A stretch of DNA of 33,460 nucleotides, from NCBI GenBank assembly GCA_947039275.1, contig CAMQYL010000031.1:1-33460 (forward strand). The letters run 5' to 3'. Position 1 is the stretch's first letter, and each line of letters starts with the position of its first letter. Positions 23,824-31,597 of the stretch are shown here, piece by piece. The DNA comes from Amulumruptor sp947039275. Its GTDB lineage: Bacteria > Bacteroidota > Bacteroidia > Bacteroidales > Muribaculaceae. The position numbers were made by a program, and so were the translations under genes. The notes under the pieces are model-generated. The model was not told where the DNA came from, made no database searches, and was given only the letters and a program-made list of their open reading frames with translations.

Positions 23824-26292
23824 ATGAATATATCACTCAACTGGCTGCGTCAGTATATCGACATAGACCTTGACGCAGAGAAGATTGCCGAAGCCCTCAC
23901 ATCCATCGGTCTGGAGACCGGCGGCATCGAGGAGGTGGAGTCAATCCGCGGCGGTCTAAAGGGCATCGTCATAGGAAAGGTGCTCACCTGTGTGGAGCAC
24001 CCCGACAGTGACCACCTGCACATCACCACGGTGGATCTCGGCGACGGTCAGCCCACTCAGATTGTCTGCGGCGCGCCCAATGTGGCTGCCGGACAGACTG
24101 TCGTGGTGGCTACCGTAGGCACCACTCTCTATGACGGAGACCAGGAATTCAAGATCAAGAAATCAAAAATCCGAGGCGTGGAATCATTTGGCATGATCTG
24201 CGCCGAGGACGAAATCGGCGTGGGCAAGAGCCATGACGGCATCATCGTCATCACTGACGATGTGAAGCCCGGCACTCCTGCCGCCGACTACTATAACCTC
24301 ACCTCTGACTACGTGATAGAGGTGGATCTCACCCCTAACCGCATCGATGCCGCCAGCCACTACGGCGTGGCGCGTGATCTTGCCGCATGGGATGCCTGCC
24401 ACCGCGAGGGCGCATCATTGATTCGCCCGGCTGTTGACGGCTTCAAGGTCGACAATCCCGACGGTGATGCTATCCTGGTCAAGGTAGAGGATGCCGAAGC
24501 TTGTATCCGCTACAGCGGTCTGACCATCCGCAATGTCGCTGTCAAGGAGAGTCCCGAGTGGCTTCAGCAGCGTCTGACAGCCATAGGTCAGCGGCCTATC
24601 AACAATATCGTGGACGTGACCAACTATATTCTCCACGGTTTCGGCCAGCCGCTTCACAGCTTTGATGCCGACCGCATCGCTGGCGGTGAAATCATCGTCA
24701 AGACAGCCCGCGAGGGAGAGACATTTGTCACCCTTGACGGTGTGGAGCGTAAGCTCGACAGCCGTGATCTGATGATATGCGACACCGAGCGTCCGCTCTG
24801 CATCGCCGGCGTGTTCGGCGGTTTGGACTCGGGCGTGACCGAGGCTTCGCACAATGTGTTTATAGAGAGCGCATGCTTCCATCCTACCTCGGTGCGCAAA
24901 ACTGCGCGCCGTCAGGGTCTCAACACTGATGCTTCGTTCAGATTCGAGCGTGGAGTCGATCCCAACGGTACCATGTACAATCTGCTCCTCGCAGCCATCC
25001 TGATCAAGGAGGTAGCCGGAGGCGAGATTGTCGGCGAGCCGGTCGACATCTACCCCAGAGAGGTGGAGCGCGCCAAGGTGCATCTTGAATACAGCTATCT
25101 TGACCGTCTCGTCGGCACTCATATCGACGCTGATAAGGTTGATTCAATAGCCACGTCGCTTGAGATGGAGATTGCCGGACGCACTGACGGTGCTGTGGAT
25201 CTGCTGATTCCTACCTACCGTGTGGATGTGACACGTCCTTGTGATGTGGTGGAAGACATACTCCGCATCTACGGATATAATAATGTGTTGCCGGGCGATG
25301 AGGTACACTCATGTCTGCAATACATGACCCCTACCGACAAGCGTGCACATCTCACTGCCGAAATCGTCGGCATGCTTGCAGCCAAGGGTTTCAACGAGAT
25401 CATGTGCAATTCGCTGACCTCAGAACGTTACTACGCCGACAATGAGGCTTTCCCGCTTGCCCACTGCGTCTCTCTGCTCAATCCGCTCAGCACCGACCTC
25501 AGCGTGATGCGCCAGACGCTGCTCTACGGCGGCTTGGAGTCGATATCGCGCAATGTCAACCGCCGAGAGGAGTCGCTGATGCTCGTGGAGAGCGGCAATG
25601 TCTACTCGCTCAATCCAGAGGCTGAGTCTACTGCCGAGCGTCCGCTGGCACCATACAGCCAGAAGGCGAAATTAGGCATGTGGATTACCGGCAACATCGC
25701 CCCCGGCAACTGGGTGCGCCCCTCTGCCGAGTCGACTTTCTATGACCTAAAGGCATATGTCGAGGATGTCATCGATGTGCTCGGCATCTCCATGCGCGAA
25801 CTGAAATGGGAAGTGGCTAAGCATCCGCTCATGGCTGCATGCATGACTGTCAGCAGCCGCAACGGCAAGCACCTTGCCACACTCGGCATCGTGGCTAAGA
25901 GCCAGCTCCACATGATGGATATCAAGCAGCCTGTATGCTATGCCGAACTTGACTGGGAGGCTCTGATATCGATGGCTCTCAAGCGCAATGTGACAGCTGC
26001 CAACATTGCCAAGACTCATCCTGTCAAGCGTGACCTCGCTCTGCTCGTCGACAAGGGCGTGACCATGGAACAGATAGCGCAGGTGGTGCGCGACAGCGAG
26101 AAGCGCCTGCTCCAGGATGTAAGTCTCTTTGACGTGTACGAGGGCAAGAACCTCCCCGAGGGCAAGAAGTCGTATGCTATTTCGCTCACCCTACAGGATG
26201 CCGAAAACACCCTTCAGGATAAGCAGATTGAGGCTGTGATGAACAAGGTGACTGCCAACCTCGGCAAACGCCTCGGCGCAACCCTCCGATAA
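23824..26292 (+). CDS. pheT: Phenylalanyl-tRNA synthetase, beta subunit
   Basis: PheT forms the alpha2-beta2 enzyme that charges tRNA-Phe. The 822-residue chain has, in order, an OB-fold tRNA-binding domain (about 40-150, with HPDSDHLHI), the B3/B4 editing region (about 200-400), the B5 domain, the catalytic-like core, and the C-terminal anticodon-binding FDX-ACB domain (about 725-822, beginning near HPVKRDLALLVDKG). The length is typical. pheS is not in the window; separate pheS and pheT loci are common in Bacteroidota. Confidence 0.96.
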   Translation: MNISLNWLRQYIDIDLDAEKIAEALTSIGLETGGIEEVESIRGGLKGIVIGKVLTCVEHPDSDHLHITTVDLGDGQPTQIVCGAPNVAAGQTVVVATVGTTLYDGDQEFKIKKSKIRGVESFGMICAEDEIGVGKSHDGIIVITDDVKPGTPAADYYNLTSDYVIEVDLTPNRIDAASHYGVARDLAAWDACHREGASLIRPAVDGFKVDNPDGDAILVKVEDAEACIRYSGLTIRNVAVKESPEWLQQRLTAIGQRPINNIVDVTNYILHGFGQPLHSFDADRIAGGEIIVKTAREGETFVTLDGVERKLDSRDLMICDTERPLCIAGVFGGLDSGVTEASHNVFIESACFHPTSVRKTARRQGLNTDASFRFERGVDPNGTMYNLLLAAILIKEVAGGEIVGEPVDIYPREVERAKVHLEYSYLDRLVGTHIDADKVDSIATSLEMEIAGRTDGAVDLLIPTYRVDVTRPCDVVEDILRIYGYNNVLPGDEVHSCLQYMTPTDKRAHLTAEIVGMLAAKGFNEIMCNSLTSERYYADNEAFPLAHCVSLLNPLSTDLSVMRQTLLYGGLESISRNVNRREESLMLVESGNVYSLNPEAESTAERPLAPYSQKAKLGMWITGNIAPGNWVRPSAESTFYDLKAYVEDVIDVLGISMRELKWEVAKHPLMAACMTVSSRNGKHLATLGIVAKSQLHMMDIKQPVCYAELDWEALISMALKRNVTAANIAKTHPVKRDLALLVDKGVTMEQIAQVVRDSEKRLLQDVSLFDVYEGKNLPEGKKSYAISLTLQDAENTLQDKQIEAVMNKVTANLGKRLGATLR

Positions 26293-26347
26293 CAACCGAA
26301 CGCAACAAACACACAACTATAAACATAACTCAGACTAACTCACCACT

Positions 26348-27064
26348 ATGGGAAGAGCTTTTGAATACCGCAAAGCGCGAAAACTGAAACGCTGGGGTAA
26401 CATGTCCCGTACATTTACCCGCATCGGCAAGGAAATCACCATCGCCGCCAAGGCTGGTGGTCCCGATCCTGACACCAATCCCCGCCTGCGTGTGCTGATG
26501 CACAACGCCAAGGCTGCCAACATGCCTAAGGACACCGTTGAACGTGCCATCAAGAAGGCTACCGACAAGGATGCCAGCGACTACAAGGAAATCACCTACG
26601 AAGGATACGGACCCTTCGGTATCGCCATCTTCGTGGAAGCTGCCACTGACAACAACACCCGTACCGTGGCAAACGTACGCTCCTACTTCAACAAGCACGG
26701 TGGCTCGCTCGGCACACAGGGCTCTCTGACTTTCCTGTTTGACCACAAGAGCGTATTCAAGATCAAGCCCAAAGACGGCGTAAGCCTCGAGGATCTCGAG
26801 CTGGAACTCATCGACTACGGCGTGGATGAACTTGAAAACGATGAGGACGAAATCGTGCTCTATGGTGCTTTTGAGGAGTTTGCCAACATCCAGAAGTACC
26901 TTGAGGACAACGGCTTCGAAATCGTCAGCGCAGAGTTCGAGCGCATCCCCAACGACCTCAAAGAGGTTACCGAGGAACAGCGCGCCACCCTCGACAAGCT
27001 CCTCGAGAAACTCGAAGAAGATGAGGATGTACAGAACGTCTTCCACAACATGAAAGAAGACTGA
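26348..27064 (+). CDS. YebC/PmpR-family protein
   Basis: This 238-residue protein starts MGRAFEYRKARKLKRWGNMSRTFTRIGKEI and matches the family along its length, including KAANMPKDTVERAIKK and the later acidic domain ending in a coil of Glu/Asp. Older work describes the family as DNA-binding regulators (PmpR); recent work implicates it in relieving ribosome stalling at proline-rich stretches. Its position behind serS and pheT favours a translation role. It ends the operon at the terminator 27091-27125. Confidence 0.94.
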   Translation: MGRAFEYRKARKLKRWGNMSRTFTRIGKEITIAAKAGGPDPDTNPRLRVLMHNAKAANMPKDTVERAIKKATDKDASDYKEITYEGYGPFGIAIFVEAATDNNTRTVANVRSYFNKHGGSLGTQGSLTFLFDHKSVFKIKPKDGVSLEDLELELIDYGVDELENDEDEIVLYGAFEEFANIQKYLEDNGFEIVSAEFERIPNDLKEVTEEQRATLDKLLEKLEEDEDVQNVFHNMKED

Positions 27065-27090
27065 TGCCTTGTCAAGCCAATACCCCTATA

Positions 27091-27127
27091 AAGGAGGCGC
27101 ATCACCCGTTGATGCCGCCTCCTTTTT
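27091..27127 (+). terminator. Terminator after the yebC-family gene
   Basis: AAGGAGGCG (27091-27099) pairs with CGCCTCCTT (27117-27125), with a second small CATC/GATG pairing inside and a T tract at the end. It closes the serS-pheT-yebC run. Confidence 0.85.
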
Positions 27128-27137
27128 CAGTCTGTAG

Positions 27138-27534
27138 GGAGGGTGTTGCAAAACTCATAAAATAGCTGTATCAGATGTAGGGTCGCGACCCAATGCTGTT
27201 GAAACTGAGCTCGCGGTGTGAACCGCGAGGGGAGCAATAGCCACATGCAAGCAAGCCTTTAGGCTTGTGCAGCTTGTGGGAAACGGATTGCGGGTAAAAA
27301 CCGGCGGCGTAGCTGCCGGGGCTACCCCACGCATCAGCCCCGGCAGCTGACGCCGCCGGAATATGACGGGGTGGCATTAGACCACAAGCTGCGCAGACCT
27401 GACGGTCTGCTTGCATGTGGCTACTGCTCCCTTCGCGGCTCTGCCGCGAAATCCTTCCAGCTTCCTGCCCAGTTTCAACAGCATTGGGTCGCGACCCTAC
27501 AAGTTTGTTTAAACATAGTTCTTCAACACCCTCC
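27138..27534. mobile_element. Possible MITE-like unit bounded by GGAGGGTGTTG ends
   Basis: GGAGGGTGTTG (27138-27148) and its exact complement CAACACCCTCC (27524-27534) flank the nested repeat at 27176-27501, and the following bases agree partially (CAAAACT against AAGAACT). The same word occurs at 4975-4984 next to another palindromic element. No transposase and no target duplication are visible. The right end falls inside the last codons of the basic protein gene. Such ends resemble inverted repeats of insertion sequences, but I cannot name one. Confidence 0.4.
27176..27501. repeat. Large nested inverted repeat (326 bases), type D ends
   Basis: The outer arms (27176-27207 and 27470-27501) are perfect over 32 bases and begin TGTAGGGTCGCGACCC. 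Further in, 27231-27253 pairs with 27408-27430 (22 of 23) and GCAGCTTGTGG (27269-27279) pairs with 27382-27392. The centre (27301-27359) is a GC-rich hairpin of about 22 pairs. Each arm also carries its own side hairpins: CTCGCGGT/ACCGCGAG on the left, TTCGCGGC/GCCGCGAA on the right; AAGCC/GGCTT on the left, CAGACC/GGTCTG on the right. The side hairpins differ in sequence but not in pairing. No protein is encoded. It fills most of the gene-free stretch 27065-27508. Confidence 0.88.
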
Positions 27535-28027
27535 GCTTCTCAGGCGAGGCTACACCCTCCATTGCGAGTGGGCGTGTCCCCGCAGCGTCACGTTGACGCC
27601 GTGCGATGCGTTTGAGGTGCTTGATGCGGCGGCATTTTTTGGTTGCCTCACGGCGAGATGATGCGTCAGTGGCGGTGGGTTCGGGTGCGGTTTCCTCTCT
27701 CGCTGCTGCATCCTGAGCAATCTGGCGTTTCAATCGGCGTATGTTTCCGATGATACGTGCCCGTTTTGATCGTTCCAGTGCTTGATTTATCAGAGGGCTG
27801 AGGAGCTTTATTATCACCGTTTCGATTTCGCTGACACGATGGGTATATATGGCTCCTCGGGCATACACTGTGATGATCATTTTCATCCTGTTTACGTCAA
27901 GCGACGGACTGCATCGACAGACGGATTCCACCTGCTCCATAAGTCGCTGGTAAAATTTGCGTGACACGGGCATATCCCATGTGGCAGCCTTGCGCCGCCG
28001 ACTTGTCCTGATGTTGTTAGCTTCCAT
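27509..28027 (-). CDS. Small basic protein of unknown family
   Basis: This 172-residue protein is not recognised. The first ~85 residues (MEANNIRTSRRRKAATWDMPVSRKFYQRLMEQVES...) have a mixed hydrophobic pattern with an EIETVIIKLLSPLINQAL helix. The rest is Arg/Lys/Ala/Glu-rich with Arg runs (RSKRARIIGNIRRLKRQI, KKCRRIKHLKRIARRQR) and could bind nucleic acid. The last codons (KRRVLKNYV) are written by the GGAGGGTGTTG word and its extension, and the stop lies 8 bases from the nested repeat, so the C-terminus may have been altered by an insertion. Upstream is a -7 TAGATTTG. A link with the repeats is suggested by position only. Confidence 0.6.
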   Translation of the reverse strand: MEANNIRTSRRRKAATWDMPVSRKFYQRLMEQVESVCRCSPSLDVNRMKMIITVYARGAIYTHRVSEIETVIIKLLSPLINQALERSKRARIIGNIRRLKRQIAQDAAAREETAPEPTATDASSRREATKKCRRIKHLKRIARRQRDAAGTRPLAMEGVASPEKRRVLKNYV

Positions 28028-28043
28028 AACCTCTTTTTTCCCG

Positions 28044-28051
28044 CAAATCTA
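28044..28051 (-). promoter_or_regulatory. -7 element of the small basic protein gene
   Basis: TAGATTTG on the minus strand, 16 bases before the start codon. No TTTG at 19-21 bases upstream. Confidence 0.5.
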
Positions 28052-28147
28052 CCATCCTTTTCCCCTCACACCATGCGAAAACATCAGTCATTGCGATTGC
28101 AAAGAAGGGAAAGCGAAGGGATTGCAAAACAGTCAATTTATACCAAA

Positions 28148-28165
28148 GTAGGGTTGCGACGTAAT
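28148..28165 (+). repeat. Relic of a type D palindromic element
   Basis: GTAGGGTTGCGACGTAATG resembles the outer end of the nested repeat (GTAGGGTCGCGACCCAATG) with three substitutions. It has no partner arm and lies 30 bases before the type B copy. Confidence 0.5.
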
Positions 28166-28177
28166 GTTTTACCTTCT

Positions 28178-28255
28178 TGTAGGGACGCGGCGTGCCGCGT
28201 CGTCAAACGCACTACACATCTCCTGGTACGATGACGCGGCACGCCGCGTCCCTAC
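28178..28255. repeat. TGTAGGG palindromic element, type B (two arms)
   Basis: Arms at 28178-28201 and 28233-28255 match the 22408 copy except that the final A of the right arm is missing. Read on the minus strand the 31-base core contains CCAGGAGATG, as in the type A copy at 4876. It belongs to the repeat-only stretch 28028-28468. Confidence 0.9.
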
Positions 28256-28285
28256 TTCCAGGTGATTTCCACGTTAAGCAGACAG

Positions 28286-28373
28286 TGTAGGGACATGCAG
28301 TGGCATGTCCGCTCATCAGGCATTGCATTTGCGAGTGCTGCTGAAAGCTGACATGCCGTGGCATGTCCCTACA
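28286..28373. repeat. TGTAGGG palindromic element, type A (two arms)
   Basis: Arms at 28286-28312 and 28347-28373. The left arm has one change (GCAGTGG for GCCGTGG). The core contains CATCAG and ATTGCATTTG, shared with the type B copy at 22408. It stands 30 bases from the type B element at 28178 and 95 bases before the cupin gene. Confidence 0.9.
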
Positions 28374-28468
28374 ATTGATGGCGAGTCTGTCACTATGGGG
28401 CTGGGGTGAACTGTTACGCGTGGCAGGTTGTTTTATCCTTGATGTATAACCTGAAATTTAAGTAGACT

Positions 28469-28795
28469 ATGGAATCAAATGTAATGGAACGTCATCCGTT
28501 CCGTCTCGGATCACAGATCGAGTATGAGACCGGGCATGTGGTACGTAAGGACTTGATTTCTGCCAAGGGCGGAGGTGTGAGCATGCTCGCCTTTGACAAG
28601 GATGTCAAGATTGATGTGCATTCTGTGCCGTTTGCAGTGATGGTGCAGGTAGTAGAAGGGGCTTTCGAGTTCAGTATCGAGGACAATCTTCATTATCTGA
28701 AGAAAAACGATGCTGTGGTCATGCCTCCTAACACTCTACATGCTGTCAAGGCATTAGAGCAGGGTAAGATCATGCTCATCCATATCAACGACTGA
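28469..28795 (+). CDS. Cupin-domain protein
   Basis: This 108-residue protein is a single cupin barrel: motif 1 is degenerate (DVHSVPFAVMVQVVEGAFEFSIED; one His where the family often has two or three), and motif 2 is MPPNTLHAVKALEQGKIMLIHI. It may be a small-molecule binder or a metal-dependent enzyme; with only two His at the expected places, metal binding is uncertain. It stands alone between a repeat cluster and the convergent glycosyltransferase gene. No convincing promoter is seen; TATCCTTG at about 28435 is one base away from the -7 consensus. Confidence 0.85.
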   Translation: MESNVMERHPFRLGSQIEYETGHVVRKDLISAKGGGVSMLAFDKDVKIDVHSVPFAVMVQVVEGAFEFSIEDNLHYLKKNDAVVMPPNTLHAVKALEQGKIMLIHIND

Positions 28796-28894
28796 TAGAC
28801 ACAAAGGCATTCTTGACGCGCTATGCGTCTGCGTTAGGGCTTCTGCAATTTTTTAATAGTGATAACGCGGATGTATGGCGCGTCTTTTATGCCC

Positions 28895-29947
28895 CTACAG
28901 GGATGTAATTATGCGTTCTGCTACTTGAGTGGGAGCGATGCGGTGGAGGCAGGGATAGCCACCTATGCGGCAAGGCTTGTTGCCGAACACCGAACAAGGT
29001 CGGCAGGGCAAATCTTCAATCTGTATATATTCGTTGTGGTGCGGAGCGTCAGGTGCGCTGTAGGGGGCGAAACCTGTCGCAGGTGATGTCGCTCCCCATA
29101 TGCTGAGCGAGGGAGTGCCGACGAGCGATGCGAAGTGCATGTTGGCTGAGTCCATGGTGAGCATGATATCAAGATGGCTCATCAGTGACAGTTCGGCTTC
29201 AAGGCTCAGCCCGCTTCCGGCAAGCGATGTGACATTGTCATAGCCGGCAGCCCAGCTATCAAGAATCTCTTTTTCTTTTTTCCCTCCGCCGAAGAGAAAT
29301 ATGCGTATGCTGCCTTTCCAGGCAAGTTCGTCTATGACTTGCTTCATCAGTTCGGGGGGGTATATTTTGCCCTCATGGGCGGCAAACGGGGCTATACCTA
29401 TCCACCGTTCGCCATCGCGGCGGATGCCTGTCACAGATTCAAACAGTTTCTTGTCTCCCTCTCCGCCGGGAAATACCGACCGGAATGTTACTGCCGGTTT
29501 CAGCCCGGGGATTTTGGCGAAAGGAGCTGCATAGCGGACGAAATTTGACGATACGGCAGCTTCTGGTTTGTGGCTTATGACATTGTGCTTGGCTCGTCGT
29601 GCTTTATCAAAGCGCAGTGTCTTGAAGCCTCGTGTGCGGCACACCCATGACAGCAGTCGTGACCGCAACACATCGTGGAGATCAACGAAATAGCGTTTGC
29701 CACGCCCCTTGTCTTTGACAGAGTCAACCGCCTTGGCAAGGGTGCGCCAGTCGCTAACAGGATTGCCTTTGAAGTCAAGACCTATGACCTCCAGATTGCG
29801 CGGAGGGTTGACGAATATGCGCGCCATACCCCGCTTGGTCAGCATGGTGAAGCGGTGGCGTGGATTAGCTGTTGCCAGTCCGTAGATGACCGGGATGGTC
29901 ATAGCCACGTCGCCGATGGCTGAAAAGCGGGATATGATGATGTGCAT
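28895..29947 (-). CDS. Glycosyltransferase family 9 (heptosyltransferase-like)
   Basis: GT9 enzymes transfer heptose or related sugars from nucleotide sugars to the lipopolysaccharide core at the inner face of the inner membrane. The 350-residue protein starts MHIIISRFSAIGDVAMTIPVIYGL, the family's N-terminal signature, and has the C-terminal part with LFGGGKKEKEI, AGSGLSLEAELSLMSHLDIMLTMDSANMHFASLVGTPSLSIWG, the GT-B nucleotide-sugar pocket. A C-terminal Cys-containing stretch (LPCRPCSVFGNKPC) is notable but seen in other GT9 members. It is the last gene of the DUF4199-GT2-DUF4254-GT9 run, 16 bases after DUF4254. Confidence 0.9.
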   Translation of the reverse strand: MHIIISRFSAIGDVAMTIPVIYGLATANPRHRFTMLTKRGMARIFVNPPRNLEVIGLDFKGNPVSDWRTLAKAVDSVKDKGRGKRYFVDLHDVLRSRLLSWVCRTRGFKTLRFDKARRAKHNVISHKPEAAVSSNFVRYAAPFAKIPGLKPAVTFRSVFPGGEGDKKLFESVTGIRRDGERWIGIAPFAAHEGKIYPPELMKQVIDELAWKGSIRIFLFGGGKKEKEILDSWAAGYDNVTSLAGSGLSLEAELSLMSHLDIMLTMDSANMHFASLVGTPSLSIWGATSPATGFAPYSAPDAPHHNEYIQIEDLPCRPCSVFGNKPCRIGGYPCLHRIAPTQVAERIITSL

Positions 29948-29963
29948 TTATGATAGGGTGGGG

Positions 29964-30569
29964 TTATTTCTTCTGGTAGAGGACGGGGTTGGTATCGGTG
30001 TCGTTGTACATCTTCATCTGGCGGTAGACTTTCATGTACTTGCGTCCGGCAGCGATGTCGTCAAGCAGGGCGTCGATAGCCTGGGTGAGGTCAACGCGCT
30101 GCTCGAGGAGCACATTGAGCTTGGCGCGGCATTTAGCTACGTGCTCTGGGATGGCATCTGTGCGGTTGACCTCGCACTCCATGTGGTAGATCTTAAGGGC
30201 AAGGATGCTCAGGCGGTCGAGTGCCCATGCAGGGCTCTCGGTGTTGATGGTGGCATCTGCGCTGGGCTTTACATCGGCATATTTGGTGCGGAAGAATGTA
30301 TCGATTTCCTCTACCATGTCGGTGCGGTCCTGGTTGGAACGGTCGATGCGGCGTTTCAGAGCCAGCGCAGCCACGGGGTCGATGTCGGGGTCGCGGATGA
30401 TGTCTTCAAGATGCCACTGCACGGCGTCTATCCAGTTTTTCTCGGCGAGGGTATGCTCGATGGTGCCGGCTTCAAAAGGATTCTCGAAACTGGCATCTAC
30501 ATCGTCGGTGATATGGTATCGTGAGGTAGTATCGGCGAAGATTCGGTCACATTTCTCTGCAAATTTCAT
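29964..30569 (-). CDS. DUF4254 protein
   Basis: This 201-residue protein (start MKFAEKCDRIFADTTSRYH) matches the Bacteroidota DUF4254 family: NPFEAGTIEHTLAEKNWIDAVQWHLEDIIRDPDIDP near the N-terminus, and SPAWALDRLSILALKIYHMECE in the middle. It is all-helical in appearance with no membrane segment. The reading frame can be extended to 30614, but those 15 residues overlap the end of the GT2 gene. The family is commonly adjacent to GT9 genes, as here, which suggests an accessory role in envelope glycan synthesis; its biochemical function is not known. Confidence 0.85.
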   Translation of the reverse strand: MKFAEKCDRIFADTTSRYHITDDVDASFENPFEAGTIEHTLAEKNWIDAVQWHLEDIIRDPDIDPVAALALKRRIDRSNQDRTDMVEEIDTFFRTKYADVKPSADATINTESPAWALDRLSILALKIYHMECEVNRTDAIPEHVAKCRAKLNVLLEQRVDLTQAIDALLDDIAAGRKYMKVYRQMKMYNDTDTNPVLYQKK

Positions 30570-30610
30570 AGTGTGTAAGGTATATATGGGGGTGTGATTG
30601 ATGATTGGTT

Positions 30611-31585
30611 TCAAAATTCCTGGTCGATTTCGTACTCGTTGCGCCGTGGAGAATTGCGCACCACCAGCTCGCCCACGAATCCGGCGAGAAACAGCTGTGT
30701 GCCGAGTATCATGGTGGTCAGGGAGATGTAGAAATAAGGTGAGTCGGTCACGAGCGAATAGTGGTTGCCGTGGTACATGTTGTAGAGTTTGATGGCACCT
30801 ACGGCTATGACTGCGATGAGTCCTATGAAAAACATCAGTGACCCGAGCAGCCCGAAGAAGTGCATCGGCTTGGCTCCGAACTTGCCTGTGAACCAGAGGG
30901 TTGCCAAATCGAGGTAGCCGTTGACGAAGCGGTCGAGTCCAAACTTGCTTGACCCGTATTTACGAGCCTGGTGGTGCACCACCTTCTCGCCTATGCGTGT
31001 GAACCCGGCGTTTTTCGCCAGATATGGTACATAGCGGTGCATGTCGCCATAGACTTCGATGTGTTTGACCACTTTGTTGCGGTAGGCTTTGAGTCCGCAG
31101 TTGAAGTCATGGAGGTTTTTGATGCCGCTGACACGGCGGGCGGTGGCATTGAAGAGCTTTGTCGGGATGGTCTTGGAGAGGGGGTCGTAGCGTTTCTGCT
31201 TCCAGCCGCTGACGAGGTCGTAGCCCTCCTCGGTGATCATGCGGTATAGTTCGGGTATCTCGTCAGGGGAGTCCTGCAGGTCGGCGTCCATGGTGATGAC
31301 CACTGAGCCTCGGGCGCGGGCAAAGCCGGTGTTGAGAGCCGGCGACTTGCCGTAGTTGCGGCGAAATGACACTCCGTGTACGTGGGGGTTGGTCTTGCTG
31401 AGCCTCTCTATGACCTCCCATGAGTTGTCAGTTGAGCCGTCGTTGATGAAAAGTATTTCGTATGTGAAATGGTTGTCAGCCATCACACGTGCTATCCATG
31501 CTTCCAGTTCGGGAAGCGATTCGGCTTCGTTGTAGAGGGGGATGACAACGGAGATGTAAGGCGTGTCTGTTGCGGTCTGTGACAT
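30611..31585 (-). CDS. Glycosyltransferase family 2, polyprenyl-phosphate sugar transferase-like
   Basis: This 324-residue protein has a GT-A domain (about 10-225: VVIPLYNEAESLPEL, FINDGSTDNSW, metal-binding MDADLQD at 99-105) followed by two transmembrane helices (about 235-258 and 285-307). This is the DPM1/GtrB/ArnC layout, where a sugar is moved from a nucleotide to a lipid phosphate in the inner membrane. The exact sugar cannot be read. It begins 12 bases after the DUF4199 stop and is followed after 41 bases by DUF4254, so it is part of the same operon. Confidence 0.9.
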   Translation of the reverse strand: MSQTATDTPYISVVIPLYNEAESLPELEAWIARVMADNHFTYEILFINDGSTDNSWEVIERLSKTNPHVHGVSFRRNYGKSPALNTGFARARGSVVITMDADLQDSPDEIPELYRMITEEGYDLVSGWKQKRYDPLSKTIPTKLFNATARRVSGIKNLHDFNCGLKAYRNKVVKHIEVYGDMHRYVPYLAKNAGFTRIGEKVVHHQARKYGSSKFGLDRFVNGYLDLATLWFTGKFGAKPMHFFGLLGSLMFFIGLIAVIAVGAIKLYNMYHGNHYSLVTDSPYFYISLTTMILGTQLFLAGFVGELVVRNSPRRNEYEIDQEF

Positions 31586-31597
31586 GTCGGGTAAGGT

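Noticed and set aside
26330..27046. 238-codon open frame opposite the yebC-family gene
   Set aside because: The yebC-family protein is conserved along its whole length; the opposite frame is a shadow.
4876..28373. The palindromic elements as CRISPR repeats
   Set aside because: Each site has only two arms in inverted, not direct, orientation, no regular spacer series, and no cas genes are present.
28801..28894. Short hairpin GACGC/GCGTC between the cupin and GT9 genes as a terminator
   Set aside because: Only five pairs and the following T run is about 25 bases away; too weak to call.
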